A stretch of 64,000 nt of DNA from Sulfitobacter noctilucae (GCF_000622365.1 NZ_JASC01000005.1:30838-94837); one strand, 5' to 3'; counted from the stretch's first letter, positions 8,704 to 17,691 are shown. The notes: generated from the letters alone by a model not told the origin. Numbers and translations are program-made.

Positions 8704-9679
8704 GGTGCGTCTCCTTCTTCGCCAGCTTGCCGATGATGCCGCCCTTGGCAAACAGCACCATTCCCAACAGGATAGCGCCCAGATAGATAAACCAATAGTC
8801 CGACAGCCCACCCAAAAAATGCTCGAGCAAGATGTAGACCGCAGCACCGACAACCGGGCCGAACAGCCGTGCAACACCACCCAGAATGATAAAGATCATG
8901 ATCTCGCCAGAGATCGCCCAGCTGAACATCGTGGGGCTGACGAAGCGGTTGAGGTCGGCGAAAAGCGCCCCCGCCAAACCCGTGATCGCGCCGGAGATCA
9001 CGAAGGCAACCAACCGAAGTTTATAGACGTTGATGCCTACGGTGCGGGCGCGTTCCTCGTTCTGGTGCGCCCCGTTCAGCGCCAGACCAAAGGGCGATTT
9101 ATTCAACCGGTCCACAAACAAAAGCACCAGACAGAGAATGGCGAAGCAAATGCCGAAAAACTGGATCGGGTCCAGCGTGTTCAGCCCCGGAAACTGGTTG
9201 CGCACATAGATCGACAGGCCGTCCTCGCCGCCATAGGCAGGCCAACTGATAGCGAAATAGTAAAACATCTGCCCGAACGCGAGCGTAACCATGATAAAAT
9301 ACACGCCCGATGTCCGCAGGCTCAGCGCACCAATCAGCAGCGCCAGAAGCGCGGAACTGACAACCGCAACCACCCAGATCACCGGCATGGAGTTGGTCCC
9401 TTCGATCAGGAACGCCCCGTCGAAAATCGGATCGTAGTTTTGTGCGTGGCTGGCCAGAATACCCATCGCATAGCCGCCCATCCCGAAATAGGCCGCATGC
9501 CCAAAGCTGACCAAACCGCCCTGCCCCAGCGCAAGGTTCAACCCCACACCTGCCAGCGCAAAGATCACCGCGCGGGTGGCCAGCGTGATCGTGAAGGGTT
9601 CGTTCATCACATAGGCATAGGCGGGAACGGCCACCAACAGACACAGAATGACGATGTTCAGGGTGCCTTCGCGGATCAT
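8693..9679 (-). CDS. livM: ABC importer permease LivM
   Basis: 328 residues of inner-membrane permease with about 8-10 hydrophobic segments. LivM hallmarks are NLALGQGGLVSFGHAAYFGM and the family-conserved GAITGLAGALFAD. The last residues (a Lys-Lys-Glu-rich cytoplasmic tail) overlap the livG start. It forms the membrane pore with LivH. Confidence 0.88.
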   Translation of the reverse strand: MIREGTLNIVILCLLVAVPAYAYVMNEPFTITLATRAVIFALAGVGLNLALGQGGLVSFGHAAYFGMGGYAMGILASHAQNYDPIFDGAFLIEGTNSMPVIWVVAVVSSALLALLIGALSLRTSGVYFIMVTLAFGQMFYYFAISWPAYGGEDGLSIYVRNQFPGLNTLDPIQFFGICFAILCLVLLFVDRLNKSPFGLALNGAHQNEERARTVGINVYKLRLVAFVISGAITGLAGALFADLNRFVSPTMFSWAISGEIMIFIILGGVARLFGPVVGAAVYILLEHFLGGLSDYWFIYLGAILLGMVLFAKGGIIGKLAKKETHHGG

Positions 9680-9680
9680 C

Positions 9681-10598
9681 TCAAGCGCTCCCGAAAAGGC
9701 CGGTGGGTTTAAAGATCAGTACCCCCGCCATGAGAATATAGATCAGCATGGACGCCAGTGCCGAGCCAACGGTCGTCGCGGCAGAGCCGTCCATGAAACT
9801 GCTGAACAGAACGGGCAACAGCGTACGCCCCAGCGTGTCGGTCAGCCCGACCAGAATTGCGCCGGCCAGCGCACCGCGAATGGACCCGATGCCGCCGATG
9901 ACAATCACGACGAAGGCAAGGATCAGCACCGGCTCGCCCATACCGACCTCGACCGATTGGATCGCGCCGACCAGAGCACCGGACAAACCCGCGAGCGCCG
10001 CCCCCAGCGCAAAAACCATTGTATAGAGCACTGAAATATCCACGCCCAAAGCACCAATCATCTCGCGGTCGTTCTCTCCCGCTCTGATGCGCATACCGAC
10101 ACGGGTTTTGGAAATCAGCAGATAGAGCCCAAGTGCCACCGCGAGACCGATCAGAATGATCGTCAGCCGGTAAAGCGAATATTCAATGCCCCCCGGCAAG
10201 ATGACCGTGCCTTTCAGCACAGCAGGAATGTCGAGAAACAGCGGGAAGGAACCAAAGGTCCAGCGGGTCGCTTCGGAAAAAATCAGGATCAGCGCGAAGG
10301 TCGCAAGGACCTGATCCAGATGGTCGCGTTTATACAGCCGCCGGATCACCGTCATCTCGACAATCACGCCAAATATGGCCGCAGCAATCAGGCTGGCAAT
10401 CAGCGCCAGCAGGAAATTCCCGCTCCACCCCGCAACCGCAGCTGCGGCAAACGCCCCGATCATATAAAGCGAACCATGCGCGAGATTGATCAAGCCCATA
10501 ACACCAAAAATCAACGTCAGCCCGGCGGCCATCAGGAACAGCATCACCCCGAACTGCAAACCGTTCAGGATCTGTTCGATCAAAAGGATTGTGCTCAT
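9681..10598 (-). CDS. livH: ABC importer permease LivH
   Basis: 305 residues from the ATG at 10598, preceded by GGGGGA; an ATG 15 bases further upstream is a less likely start. Hydrophobic throughout, with LivH motifs MGLINLAHGSLYMIGAF and the conserved GENDREMIGALGVD loop (EAA-like ATPase contact). It ends 1 base before the livM start region. Confidence 0.88.
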   Translation of the reverse strand: MSTILLIEQILNGLQFGVMLFLMAAGLTLIFGVMGLINLAHGSLYMIGAFAAAAVAGWSGNFLLALIASLIAAAIFGVIVEMTVIRRLYKRDHLDQVLATFALILIFSEATRWTFGSFPLFLDIPAVLKGTVILPGGIEYSLYRLTIILIGLAVALGLYLLISKTRVGMRIRAGENDREMIGALGVDISVLYTMVFALGAALAGLSGALVGAIQSVEVGMGEPVLILAFVVIVIGGIGSIRGALAGAILVGLTDTLGRTLLPVLFSSFMDGSAATTVGSALASMLIYILMAGVLIFKPTGLFGSA

Positions 10599-10652
10599 GC
10601 GGTCCCCCGGCAAAATGGCTTCCGGCGACCAAACCGCCGAAAGCCTGACCGA

Positions 10653-11834
10653 TTACCAGTCCAGCGCACACTCGGTGGCATAGACATCCTGACGGTCTTC
10701 CAGAGCGACTTCGACGGCGGTGTTGATAAAGGTGCCATCATCCAACTGGATCACCTTACGGACCCAGAAATCCTGGATAGGGTGCTGGTTATTGCCGAAT
10801 TTGAAATCCCCGCGGGTGGAGGTGAAATCAGCCTCGCGCAGGGCCGCGCGGAAGGCATCGGCATCCTTGACATCCGCCTTGGTAGCCGCCGATGCGATCA
10901 ACAAACCGGTGTCGAACCCCTGCTGCGCATAGATCGACGGGATGCGACCGTAAGCTTCTTTGAAGCTTTCGACGAAGGCCCGGCTGGCGTCATTGTCCAG
11001 ATCAGGCGCCCATTGCGCCGTGTTCAACACACCTTCGGCGGCCGCACCGACCGCTGGCAGAATGGTCTGGTCAAAGCTGAAAGCCGGACCGACCAAAGGA
11101 AGGTCCACACCGCTGTCCGCGTATTGCTTGAGGAAGGAAATCCCCATACCGCCAGGCGCAAAGAAGAAAATGCCATCGGCGTCAGAGGCACGCATCTGTG
11201 CAATCTCGGCGGCATAATCGGTCTGGCCCAGTTTGGTGAAAACCTCCTGCGCGACCTCGCCCTCAAAAGTGCGTTTGAACCCGGTCAGCGCATCCTGCCC
11301 AGCGGGATAGTTCGGGGCCCAGATAAAGGCTTTCTTGATGCCCATCTTGTTGGCGGTCGCCCCCGCAGCCTCGTGCGGACCATCGTTCTGCCATGCGACG
11401 TTAAAATAGTTTTCATGACATCCGCGTCCGGCAAGCTGTGCCGGGCCCGCGTTAGGCGAGATGTAAAACTTGCCCTGCGCCGTGGCCGAAGGTGCCACCG
11501 CCAGCGCGAGGTTGGAGAAAACGATACCTGTCAGGATATCAACCTTCTCTGACTGGATCATCTTGTCAGCGACCTGCACAGCGATGTCCGGCTTTCTCTG
11601 ATCATCCTCAACGACAACTTCGATTCCGGCATTACCTGACTGTTCAATTGCGAGCAGGAAACCATCGCGGATATCGACACCCAGACCGGCACCCCCCCCC
11701 GTCAGTGTCGTGAGCATACCAACCTTAAGTTTCCCGGCGTGGCCATCTGCGACAGCAACCTGGCCGAGCGACAAAGCCAAAGCTGTCGCCGCTCCCAAAG
11801 CCTTGACCGTACGTTTTGCGTTCTTCGAAATCAT
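10653..11834 (-). CDS. livK: ABC importer periplasmic substrate-binding protein (LivK-like)
   Basis: 393 residues from the ATG at 11834, with GGGAG 7 bases upstream. Residues 1-31 are a signal peptide ending in VAVADGHA. The mature part begins LKVGMLTTLTGGGAGLGVD, the usual type I periplasmic-binding fold seen in LivK and aromatic-acid binders, and has a buried cysteine pair (GRGCHENYF and the C-terminal ATECALDW). It is first in the run K-H-M-G-F-ridA-thioesterase, so its promoter should lie in 11835-12000. Ligand unknown; an aromatic compound is a reasonable guess from context. Confidence 0.87.
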   Translation of the reverse strand: MISKNAKRTVKALGAATALALSLGQVAVADGHAGKLKVGMLTTLTGGGAGLGVDIRDGFLLAIEQSGNAGIEVVVEDDQRKPDIAVQVADKMIQSEKVDILTGIVFSNLALAVAPSATAQGKFYISPNAGPAQLAGRGCHENYFNVAWQNDGPHEAAGATANKMGIKKAFIWAPNYPAGQDALTGFKRTFEGEVAQEVFTKLGQTDYAAEIAQMRASDADGIFFFAPGGMGISFLKQYADSGVDLPLVGPAFSFDQTILPAVGAAAEGVLNTAQWAPDLDNDASRAFVESFKEAYGRIPSIYAQQGFDTGLLIASAATKADVKDADAFRAALREADFTSTRGDFKFGNNQHPIQDFWVRKVIQLDDGTFINTAVEVALEDRQDVYATECALDW

Positions 11835-12170
11835 ATTTTTCTCCCGGTTAATCGGATGCATTTGTGCATCTCTTAAAGCAGTTTGCGCCCGCAAGTGACG
11901 AAATGAAATGGGTTTCTGATACAAAACGTACGGCACCACCGTTATTACTTCAAGTTCAAAATATATCAGCTTGAAGCTTTGATGGCTCACTGCATCGCAG
12001 AAATCGACCTGCAGGTTCAGGCGCTCTATCCCGACCACCGCGCCCTGCGGCAAAAAAGCTCGGGACAGGGTAGGGAATGACCGCCTGTCGCACACTTGTG
12101 TTCATCAATAAAAAACGGCGCTGAAATTCCAGCGCCGTTCCAAATTCAAGTAAATCCAGTTTGGACAGGG
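11835..12170. other. Intergenic region upstream of the importer operon
   Basis: 336 bases between the importer binding-protein start and the cytochrome c stop, both on the minus strand. It must contain the importer promoter. The right part holds the cytochrome terminator at 12114-12139. A frame continues upstream of the binding-protein ATG but shows no family resemblance and no start signal. Nothing else recognised. Confidence 0.6.
12114..12139 (-). terminator. Rho-independent terminator of the cytochrome c gene
   Basis: Perfect 10-bp stem AACGGCGCTG / CAGCGCCGTT with a 6-base loop. Read on the minus strand it is followed by a T-run (TTTTTATTG). It lies 32 bases after the cytochrome c stop codon. 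Confidence 0.85.
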
Positions 12171-12635
12171 TCAGTTGGTTACGTCTTCCGCTTCAACTTC
12201 CGGACCTACCGAAACGATATAGGCCCAGACGTTTTTAGCGTCTGTTTCGTCGCCCAGTTTGAACGACATTTTTGAGCGGGCACGCTTGTCGTCATTGTAC
12301 TCGCGCAGGAATGCACGGGGATCAGCAACGTAGCTGACAAAATTCGCTTCGTTCCACTCCAGACCGTTTTCACCCGCTTCGACAAGTGCATCGCCGTACT
12401 TGCGACCGAAATCTTCATCGCCACCGGCAACGCGTGTATGGAGCCCGTACAGGTTCGGCCCGGTACGCCCCCCTTTGACGATCACATCACCATCAGCACT
12501 CACGATGCCATGGCAGGCTTTGCACTTTGAAAAGACGCCTTCGCCTTCAGCGGCGTCCCCTGTTGCATGGCCATCAGCAAACGCCGAGCCGGCCATCAAT
12601 GCAAATCCTACGGCGGCAGTTCTCAATATCTTCAT
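12171..12635 (-). CDS. Periplasmic cytochrome c (c2/c550 type)
   Basis: 154 residues. A 20-residue signal peptide ends in AGSAFADG. The single haem site is CKACH near residue 38, and the Met ligand is probably in RSKMSFKLG, as in alphaproteobacterial c2/c550 electron carriers. The GRTGPNLYGLHTR segment is also typical. Monocistronic, with its own strong terminator. Probably a soluble electron shuttle between the bc1 complex and oxidases or periplasmic dehydrogenases. Confidence 0.9.
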   Translation of the reverse strand: MKILRTAAVGFALMAGSAFADGHATGDAAEGEGVFSKCKACHGIVSADGDVIVKGGRTGPNLYGLHTRVAGGDEDFGRKYGDALVEAGENGLEWNEANFVSYVADPRAFLREYNDDKRARSKMSFKLGDETDAKNVWAYIVSVGPEVEAEDVTN

Positions 12636-12954
12636 TTGCAGTCTCCCATTTATCTGGTCTCGCTATCCGAACCTAGCGCGGTTCCGGCCAAGTCCAAGTC
12701 TGCTCAAAACGAATCTCGTATCCCATGATCGTAAGGCAATTTCCCCAGCCCCGCCTATCAAATACAACAACACGTCAGTCCAGGGTTGCCCTATGAGAGT
12801 TTTATCCCATATCACCCCGCGCGCCCTGCCCGTCCCCGCGGCACTGTTAAGACGGGTCAAAGCCTGGTCCATGGCCAACCTCATGATCAGCATCAAGAAC
12901 CTTGTACATCTCGTTGGCCATGTGTCAGAAACGCGCACCTGAAAGATCCCTGCA
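12636..12954. other. Intergenic region between cytochrome c and idi
   Basis: 319 bases between divergent genes, so both promoters should be here. A 49-codon frame at 12793-12942 (+) has no family resemblance or convincing ribosome site. No other structure recognised. Confidence 0.5.
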
Positions 12955-13497
12955 ATGGACGGCAGCATGCAGCCCACCGACATCATGATCCCCGCCTGGG
13001 TGGAAGGCGTGCTCACACCGGTGGAAAAGCTGGCTGCCCATCAACGCGGCTTGCGCCATCTGGCGGTGTCGGTCTTTGTGGTGCGCGACGGTGCAATCCT
13101 GCTCCAGCGCCGCGCCTTGGGCAAATATCACACGCCCGGCCTATGGGCGAACACCTGCTGCACACACCCCGCCTGGGGCGAAAACCCGTTGGCTTGCGCC
13201 CACCGCCGCGTGGATGAAGAGCTTGGCATCACCGGCGTCACACTCACCCACCGCGGCCAGGTCGAATACCGCGCAGATGTCGGCAATGGTCTGACGGAAC
13301 ATGAAGTTGTCGAGGTCTATCTGGCACAGGCTGCCGACGATATGCCACTAGCCCCGAACCCCGATGAGGTGATGGACACGCGCTGGGTCACGCCCACAAC
13401 CCTCGCCACCGAGATCGCCGCAACGCCTAACAAATTCACCCCCTGGCTGCGCATCTATCTCGACAAGCACCACAACATGATCCTCGGCACCGCCTGA
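12955..13497 (+). CDS. idi: Isopentenyl-diphosphate delta-isomerase, type I (Nudix)
   Basis: 180 residues. Interconverts IPP and DMAPP for isoprenoid synthesis in the cytoplasm. Diagnostic elements are LLQRRALGKYHTPGLWANTC, with the catalytic Cys in NTCCTHP, and the Nudix-like helix ACAHRRVDEELGI. The catalytic Glu pair is probably in LTEHEVVEVYLA. An internal ATG 12 bases downstream (MQPTD) is an alternative start; neither has a strong ribosome site. In many Rhodobacterales idi accompanies pigment genes, but none are in this window. Confidence 0.92.
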   Translation: MDGSMQPTDIMIPAWVEGVLTPVEKLAAHQRGLRHLAVSVFVVRDGAILLQRRALGKYHTPGLWANTCCTHPAWGENPLACAHRRVDEELGITGVTLTHRGQVEYRADVGNGLTEHEVVEVYLAQAADDMPLAPNPDEVMDTRWVTPTTLATEIAATPNKFTPWLRIYLDKHHNMILGTA

Positions 13498-14118
13498 ACA
13501 CAAACGCTTTCTCTGTTTGGCCCTATATCCTGCAGAACGCGAGATAGCGGCTCGCCCATTTTTCCCAAAGAAAAATGATAAGATCGAACGCGCGCCTTGC
13601 GCGCTAATCTGTAAAGACAAGACAGGTATTTCGACATCGCTCGAACAGGCGGTGCGATACTCATCTCATTACCTTGGATTACCAACATACGCCGCCCGTC
13701 GACTTCTGCGTTGTCATCGCCTTATAGGGCCCTATCACCCACCCCAGCGGCCTAAGCTACAAACGGGCGGCGGACCCGAACTATTGTGAGCCTAATACCC
13801 GGTCTAGAGCCTGCCAAGGCTGCCATTCGAATGGGCCGGAGCCTTATCATTCTACGCTAACCCGCTGCCGTGCGAATTTGGTAGTGAACAACATTGCAAG
13901 CCAGATTAAAGCCGCCCACACGATCTGGCGGCGTCCCTGTGGAGATATCGTGTTTCCCTCCCCGCACCGATGCACTTGCTAGGACTTCTGTGTTTAGTCA
14001 GTCATAAGAGAATTGAAGGGTAGATTGGCTCGGATGCTGGCCTTTATTCGGCGGAAAGAGACACAAAGTATTGAAATTAAACAGCAATAAAGCTCTGTCC
14101 CCGCGGGGACAGATCGCG
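13498..14118. other. 621-base non-coding stretch between idi and parB
   Basis: No convincing gene on either strand. It contains a short GC hairpin (GCGCGC-CTT-GCGCGC, 13590-13604) and, at its right end, one parS-like palindrome (14095-14112). It may mark the junction between general genome content and the plasmid-type replication module. No repeats or integrase remnants recognised. Confidence 0.5.
14095..14112. promoter_or_regulatory. Candidate parS site 1 (downstream of parB)
   Basis: Perfect 18-bp palindrome CTGTCCCCGCGGGGACAG, 6 bases after the parB stop. One of four copies around parAB; function inferred from its repetition and position. Confidence 0.7.
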
Positions 14119-15195
14119 TCAGGCTTCTAATTCGGTTAAAAACGCTGCGACGGCCTTTTCCAGCCGCTTCCGCTCGATCCCGGAGAAGTCGCGTTCCAAC
14201 CGCAGCTCGATTCGACCATCGGCGACTGTGCACTTTGCATCCCCATCAGGCCGGCTCAGCCTGAATGTGGTTTTGGCGGCCCGTGCTGTTGGAGCAAGCT
14301 TCACCTTCTTCGCAGCAGGCGCGGCCATTTGTGATACAAAGTCGGTCAGCACGGCATGCTCTTGCTGCGCATCGCGGTCCGGCATCGCGGCGAGCATCCG
14401 GTTTAACACCCCCTGCCCTTCCGGGTTCTCGTCCAATCGTCGTACCACGGCCAAACCAAGCGCGCGTGGGATCGCATCCACATGGGTGATTTGCCCTTCG
14501 GTGGCTGAAAGCAGTCGGACAAAATGCTTGATGTAGCTGCGCTTTTGACGGCCGGATGAGGCAAAAAGCAATTCTACCGCGTGATCGTAGCCTTCGACCT
14601 CTGCCGCTTGTTTGCGATAATTGATCGCCAACTGCGCCATTTCACCGAATGAGACACCGCGCCTGACAAGGTTTTCGTCGACCATCTGCCGATAAAGCCG
14701 CAGCAGGTTTTCACCCTTCGCATTGATCCCTGCGGGGATGCGCGCGAAATTCTCGTCACCGGTTTCGGCCAACAGTTCGGAATAGGCGGTGAAGCGTCGG
14801 AACCCCTGGATCAGTTCATAGGTGTCGCCGACCTGCTCCACCCTGATCGGATTGCTTAGGCCCACGTCGCGGATCGATTGCTTTAGTTCGTCAATTTCCG
14901 GATCGCGGCCCGGTGCGCGGTCACGGGTCAGCTTGTCGGTTCTGATCGCGTCGAGCGGAATGAGATCGGTGATCAGCCCGGCCTTCTTCAACCTGACATG
15001 CTCATGTGCGAGCGCATCATTTTCCGCCCGGATTGCAGCCTCGGCCGTTTGGCGGGCGTTCAGGGCATCGGCATTTTCCGTGATCGCGGCGGCCATCGGG
15101 CCGCGCCGGGCTTCTGTCCCCGCGGGGACAGGTGTAGGTTCCTCGCCCGCGACGTCATCAAAGTTAATGTCAAAACCGCGCTTTTTCTTGCTCAT
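14119..15195 (-). CDS. parB: ParB-family centromere-binding partition protein
   Basis: 358 residues from the ATG at 15195, which overlaps the parA stop (ATGA). The ParB N-terminal domain is present: DPEIDELKQSIRDVGLSNPI then YELIQGFRRFTAYSEL, where the usual GERR/GxxR box reads GFRR. A helix-turn-helix region follows (GVSFGEMAQLAINYRKQA). The protein should bind parS and act with ParA in replicon segregation. The coding sequence contains a parS-like palindrome whose translation is VPAGT (residues 23-27). Resembles the RepB/ParB of Rhodobacterales plasmids more than the chromosomal ParB. Confidence 0.88.
   Translation of the reverse strand: MSKKKRGFDINFDDVAGEEPTPVPAGTEARRGPMAAAITENADALNARQTAEAAIRAENDALAHEHVRLKKAGLITDLIPLDAIRTDKLTRDRAPGRDPEIDELKQSIRDVGLSNPIRVEQVGDTYELIQGFRRFTAYSELLAETGDENFARIPAGINAKGENLLRLYRQMVDENLVRRGVSFGEMAQLAINYRKQAAEVEGYDHAVELLFASSGRQKRSYIKHFVRLLSATEGQITHVDAIPRALGLAVVRRLDENPEGQGVLNRMLAAMPDRDAQQEHAVLTDFVSQMAAPAAKKVKLAPTARAAKTTFRLSRPDGDAKCTVADGRIELRLERDFSGIERKRLEKAVAAFLTELEA
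15114..15131. promoter_or_regulatory. Candidate parS site 2 (inside parB)
   Basis: Perfect palindrome CTGTCCCCGCGGGGACAG embedded in parB codons 22-28, encoding VPAGT. Same sequence as sites 1 and 4. Confidence 0.7.
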
Positions 15196-16496
15196 GCCTG
15201 ATCCTCTAGCTTGTCCCATGCAGTGATAAGATGCCCCTTAAATTCGCCATAAGCCTGATCGAATGACGCGCGCGCGCGCCGCCAGGTCTCGCGGGTCATA
15301 TCGCGGTAATCTGTCTCATAAATTGAATTCAGAAAGCGCCCGGATTGCTCGACTGCGCGGGTCATTTCGATGGGATGTTCTGCCAATCTGTCGCCGAACA
15401 CTTTGCCAAAAGCTTGCTGCATCGCGCGGTGCAAATCGTTGTTGGATTCGAAACGGGTCAGCAAGAACCGCACATCCGCAAACACCTTGGGCAACCGCAG
15501 CGTCCCCGCGGGGACAGATCCGCCGAACCGCTCGAGGTCTTCCAATGCCTCGGACAGTTGTCCGATGAAGGACGTCGTGGAATCGTATTCCCAATATCCG
15601 GGGCCCGAAGGGATATAGAGCACATCCGCCGCAAAGACTGCATTCATGGATTGATAACCGATCGCAGGCGGACAATCGAAAAGCACAAGGTCGTAGGCGT
15701 CATTCGGCAGCCCATCCAGGAACCGCGACACAGCCGCAAAGAACGACCATTCCGGGTTCAGGTGCCGGTACTGGGCGCTTGCGAATTCGACGAAAGCCGC
15801 GTTGGCGCAAGAGGGCAGGGCGTCAATAGTGGGCCAATTGGTTGGCTTGATGAAGTCGGTGACCCGCAGCTCATTCAGGCCCATCTCGGTAATGGCCGAA
15901 GGCAGTTTGCGTTGGGGCAGGGCGGCTCCGCTCTCTGCACCGCGTGTGGCTGCATTCATCCGCTCGGTCTCACGGATCAGATCCCGCGCCATGACACCCC
16001 AGACGGTGTATTCTTCGCTGACGTCGTTCAGGCCCATCGAATGGCTCAGCGTGGCTTGAGGGTCAAAATCAACCACCAACACCCGGTAGCCATCCAATGC
16101 CGCGGCATGCGCAAAGTGTAGCGCAACGGTGGATTTCCCAGCCCCGCCCTTGAAGTTGGCGATAGCCGCGCGAATTGCCCGCTTTCCTGCCGGCCGTTCT
16201 GGCATGAGGGATTTGCGTTTGACCTTCAAACGGCGACGCATCTCGTTGATCTCTTCGAGTGTGTACCAATGCTGGCGTCCATCTTCTTCGGTAAGTCCTT
16301 GTGGCAAAGATGGATCCGCAGCCAGTCGCCCGCGAAGCGTAGACTGATTTACCTTGAAGATCAGCTCCGCCACCTCCCAGCTTGAAAACCGGCGCAGGGT
16401 CTTTTCGTTCTCGGGCGAAAATGTCTGCTGGCGGATGAACCCCTGCATTTTAAGCGACTGCGCCTGCAGCTTCGCAAGATCTTGATGGGTGAACAT
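15192..16496 (-). CDS. parA: ParA-family partition ATPase with N-terminal DNA-binding domain
   Basis: 434 residues from the ATG at 16496, with AAGAGG 9 bases upstream; a TTG two codons earlier is possible. A MerR-like N-terminal region (SSWEVAELIFKVNQSTLRGR, then WYTLEEINEMRRRL) precedes the ATPase. The deviant Walker A is NFKGGAGKSTVALHFA near residue 120; VLVVDFDPQATLSH and VLFDCPPAIGYQ follow. The long N-terminus is characteristic of plasmid-type ParA/RepA proteins, which also autoregulate the operon. The reading frame contains parS-like site 3 (VPAGT). First gene of parAB. Confidence 0.9.
   Translation of the reverse strand: MFTHQDLAKLQAQSLKMQGFIRQQTFSPENEKTLRRFSSWEVAELIFKVNQSTLRGRLAADPSLPQGLTEEDGRQHWYTLEEINEMRRRLKVKRKSLMPERPAGKRAIRAAIANFKGGAGKSTVALHFAHAAALDGYRVLVVDFDPQATLSHSMGLNDVSEEYTVWGVMARDLIRETERMNAATRGAESGAALPQRKLPSAITEMGLNELRVTDFIKPTNWPTIDALPSCANAAFVEFASAQYRHLNPEWSFFAAVSRFLDGLPNDAYDLVLFDCPPAIGYQSMNAVFAADVLYIPSGPGYWEYDSTTSFIGQLSEALEDLERFGGSVPAGTLRLPKVFADVRFLLTRFESNNDLHRAMQQAFGKVFGDRLAEHPIEMTRAVEQSGRFLNSIYETDYRDMTRETWRRARASFDQAYGEFKGHLITAWDKLEDQA
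15502..15515. promoter_or_regulatory. Candidate parS site 3 (inside parA)
   Basis: 14-bp palindromic core GTCCCCGCGGGGAC within parA, again encoding VPAGT. The outer arms match on one side only, so it is the weakest of the four copies. Confidence 0.6.
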
Positions 16497-17007
16497 GCTC
16501 AAATGCCTCTTATTACTTACTTTTCTTCGACTGTCCCCGCGGGGACAGCGCCTTGAGGGCGGCGATATGCACTTCAGGACGCAAATTCACCGCACTTCTT
16601 GATTTACGCCGAGTTTGTTAAATTTGTAAATCCCGTTATATAGTAGAAAGATGCTTTTCCTATACGCACACGCGAATCGCATGCTGCACCCGCCCACGAC
16701 CGCCGAGGACCGAAATTGAGGTGACATGAATATTTCGAGCAGACCCTATTAGGGGACATAAGTCTCTAACTAGGGGTCAGCCAAGATGTCCCTCTATACC
16801 TATATACCAAGATATTCTTTTTGAATTTCAGGGTACTTCGGCGATAAGCGAAAGCTAATCCTTGACAGAATCGTCGCTTTGGACGCAAATCAGGGCACGG
16901 TCAGCAAAAGCGTTGAGTTGGTGCTAAGGCCGAACCGAACCGGAGAGTTCGGATACCGAGGTGAAGTGGCTTGGCGTTCCTCAGGCTGCAAAGAGCAGGG
17001 CACATAA
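16497..17007. other. Intergenic region between parA and the replicase; candidate replication origin and operator
   Basis: 511 bases between divergent parA and replicase genes, noticeably more AT-rich than the surroundings around 16600-16840. It holds parS-like site 4; the inverted repeat GATTTAC...GTAAATC (16601-16632) around a TTTGTTAAATTT core; an imperfect inverted repeat GACCCTATTAGGGGAC / GTCTCTAACTAGGGGTC (16742-16778); and AGGGGACAT / ATGTCCCT (16751-16793). No consensus DnaA boxes were found by eye. Position and composition suit an origin plus promoters. Confidence 0.5.
16531..16548. promoter_or_regulatory. Candidate parS site 4 (upstream of parA)
   Basis: Perfect 18-bp palindrome CTGTCCCCGCGGGGACAG, 34 bases before the parA start. 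It could serve both partition and operon autoregulation. Confidence 0.7.
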
Positions 17008-17685
17008 ATGCTCCAGACAAAACCAGTCGGGCCGGGGGCTTCGACGCGCAAATACGATTTGATTACGGCTCTTGGGGCACATGCGCTGTCCTTGGGCAAA
17101 CATGATCAACGTCTTATCCTCCGGCTCATCATTTTGATGACGGCCCGGTACAATTGGGCGCGGGACGAGCTGTCGATGGGCCAGCGCGAAATCGCGCGAC
17201 TGTGGTCGTGCAACGAACGGACCGTGAAACGTGAATTGGCCAAGCTGCGGGCGTTGGGGTGGCTCGTGGTCAAGCGGCAGGGCGCACGGGGGCGTGTGAC
17301 AACCTACAGCTTTCAGACGACCGTGATGCTGGATGCGACCAAGAACATCTGGCCAGAGGTCGGACCCGATTTTGTTGTTCGTCTTGAAGGGCCGTCTGCC
17401 GAGACTGTCGTGCCATTTCCGGTCAAAGGCACGGTAACGCCACCGGAGATAGATACGGCAACCGAGTGGGGGCTGGCGCGCGCTGTTCTGTATGCCGAGG
17501 ATGCGGGTCGTTTTGCCGCCTGGATCCAGGCCTTGCGACGGACGGGCAGGGCAGGGGGGCGTGTCACCCTTACAGCCCCCAGCCGCTTTCATGCGGCATA
17601 TGTCCAAACCCATCTAGAGCCTGTTTTGCTGCGTGCCTGCCGCGAGGTTGATGGCGATGTGACCGCCATCGAAATCGTGGGATAG
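17008..17685 (+). CDS. DnaA-like plasmid-type replication initiator
   Basis: 225 residues. The N-terminal half resembles a winged-helix replication protein (KYDLITALGAHALSLGKHDQ, then LSMGQREIARLWSCNERTVK, an obvious helix-turn-helix). The C-terminal ~75 residues resemble the N-terminal domain of DnaA: WGLARAVLYAEDAGRFAAWI and LTAPSRFHAAYVQTHLEPVL. This order matches the DnaA-like replicase family known from Rhodobacterales plasmids, which occurs beside parAB. AGGG lies 7 bases before the ATG. It is divergent from parA across the presumed origin and its stop is 6 bases from the convergent hemE stop. No ATPase motifs, so it is not a true DnaA. Confidence 0.82.
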   Translation: MLQTKPVGPGASTRKYDLITALGAHALSLGKHDQRLILRLIILMTARYNWARDELSMGQREIARLWSCNERTVKRELAKLRALGWLVVKRQGARGRVTTYSFQTTVMLDATKNIWPEVGPDFVVRLEGPSAETVVPFPVKGTVTPPEIDTATEWGLARAVLYAEDAGRFAAWIQALRRTGRAGGRVTLTAPSRFHAAYVQTHLEPVLLRACREVDGDVTAIEIVG

Positions 17686-17691
17686 GGTCGA

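Noticed and set aside
12793..12942. 49-codon frame between cytochrome c and idi
   Set aside because: No recognisable family, ribosome site or signal; consistent with chance in GC-rich DNA.
17008..17685. Chromosomal DnaA
   Set aside because: Only a DnaA N-domain-like C-terminus is present; there is no AAA+ ATPase or domain IV, and it is half the length.
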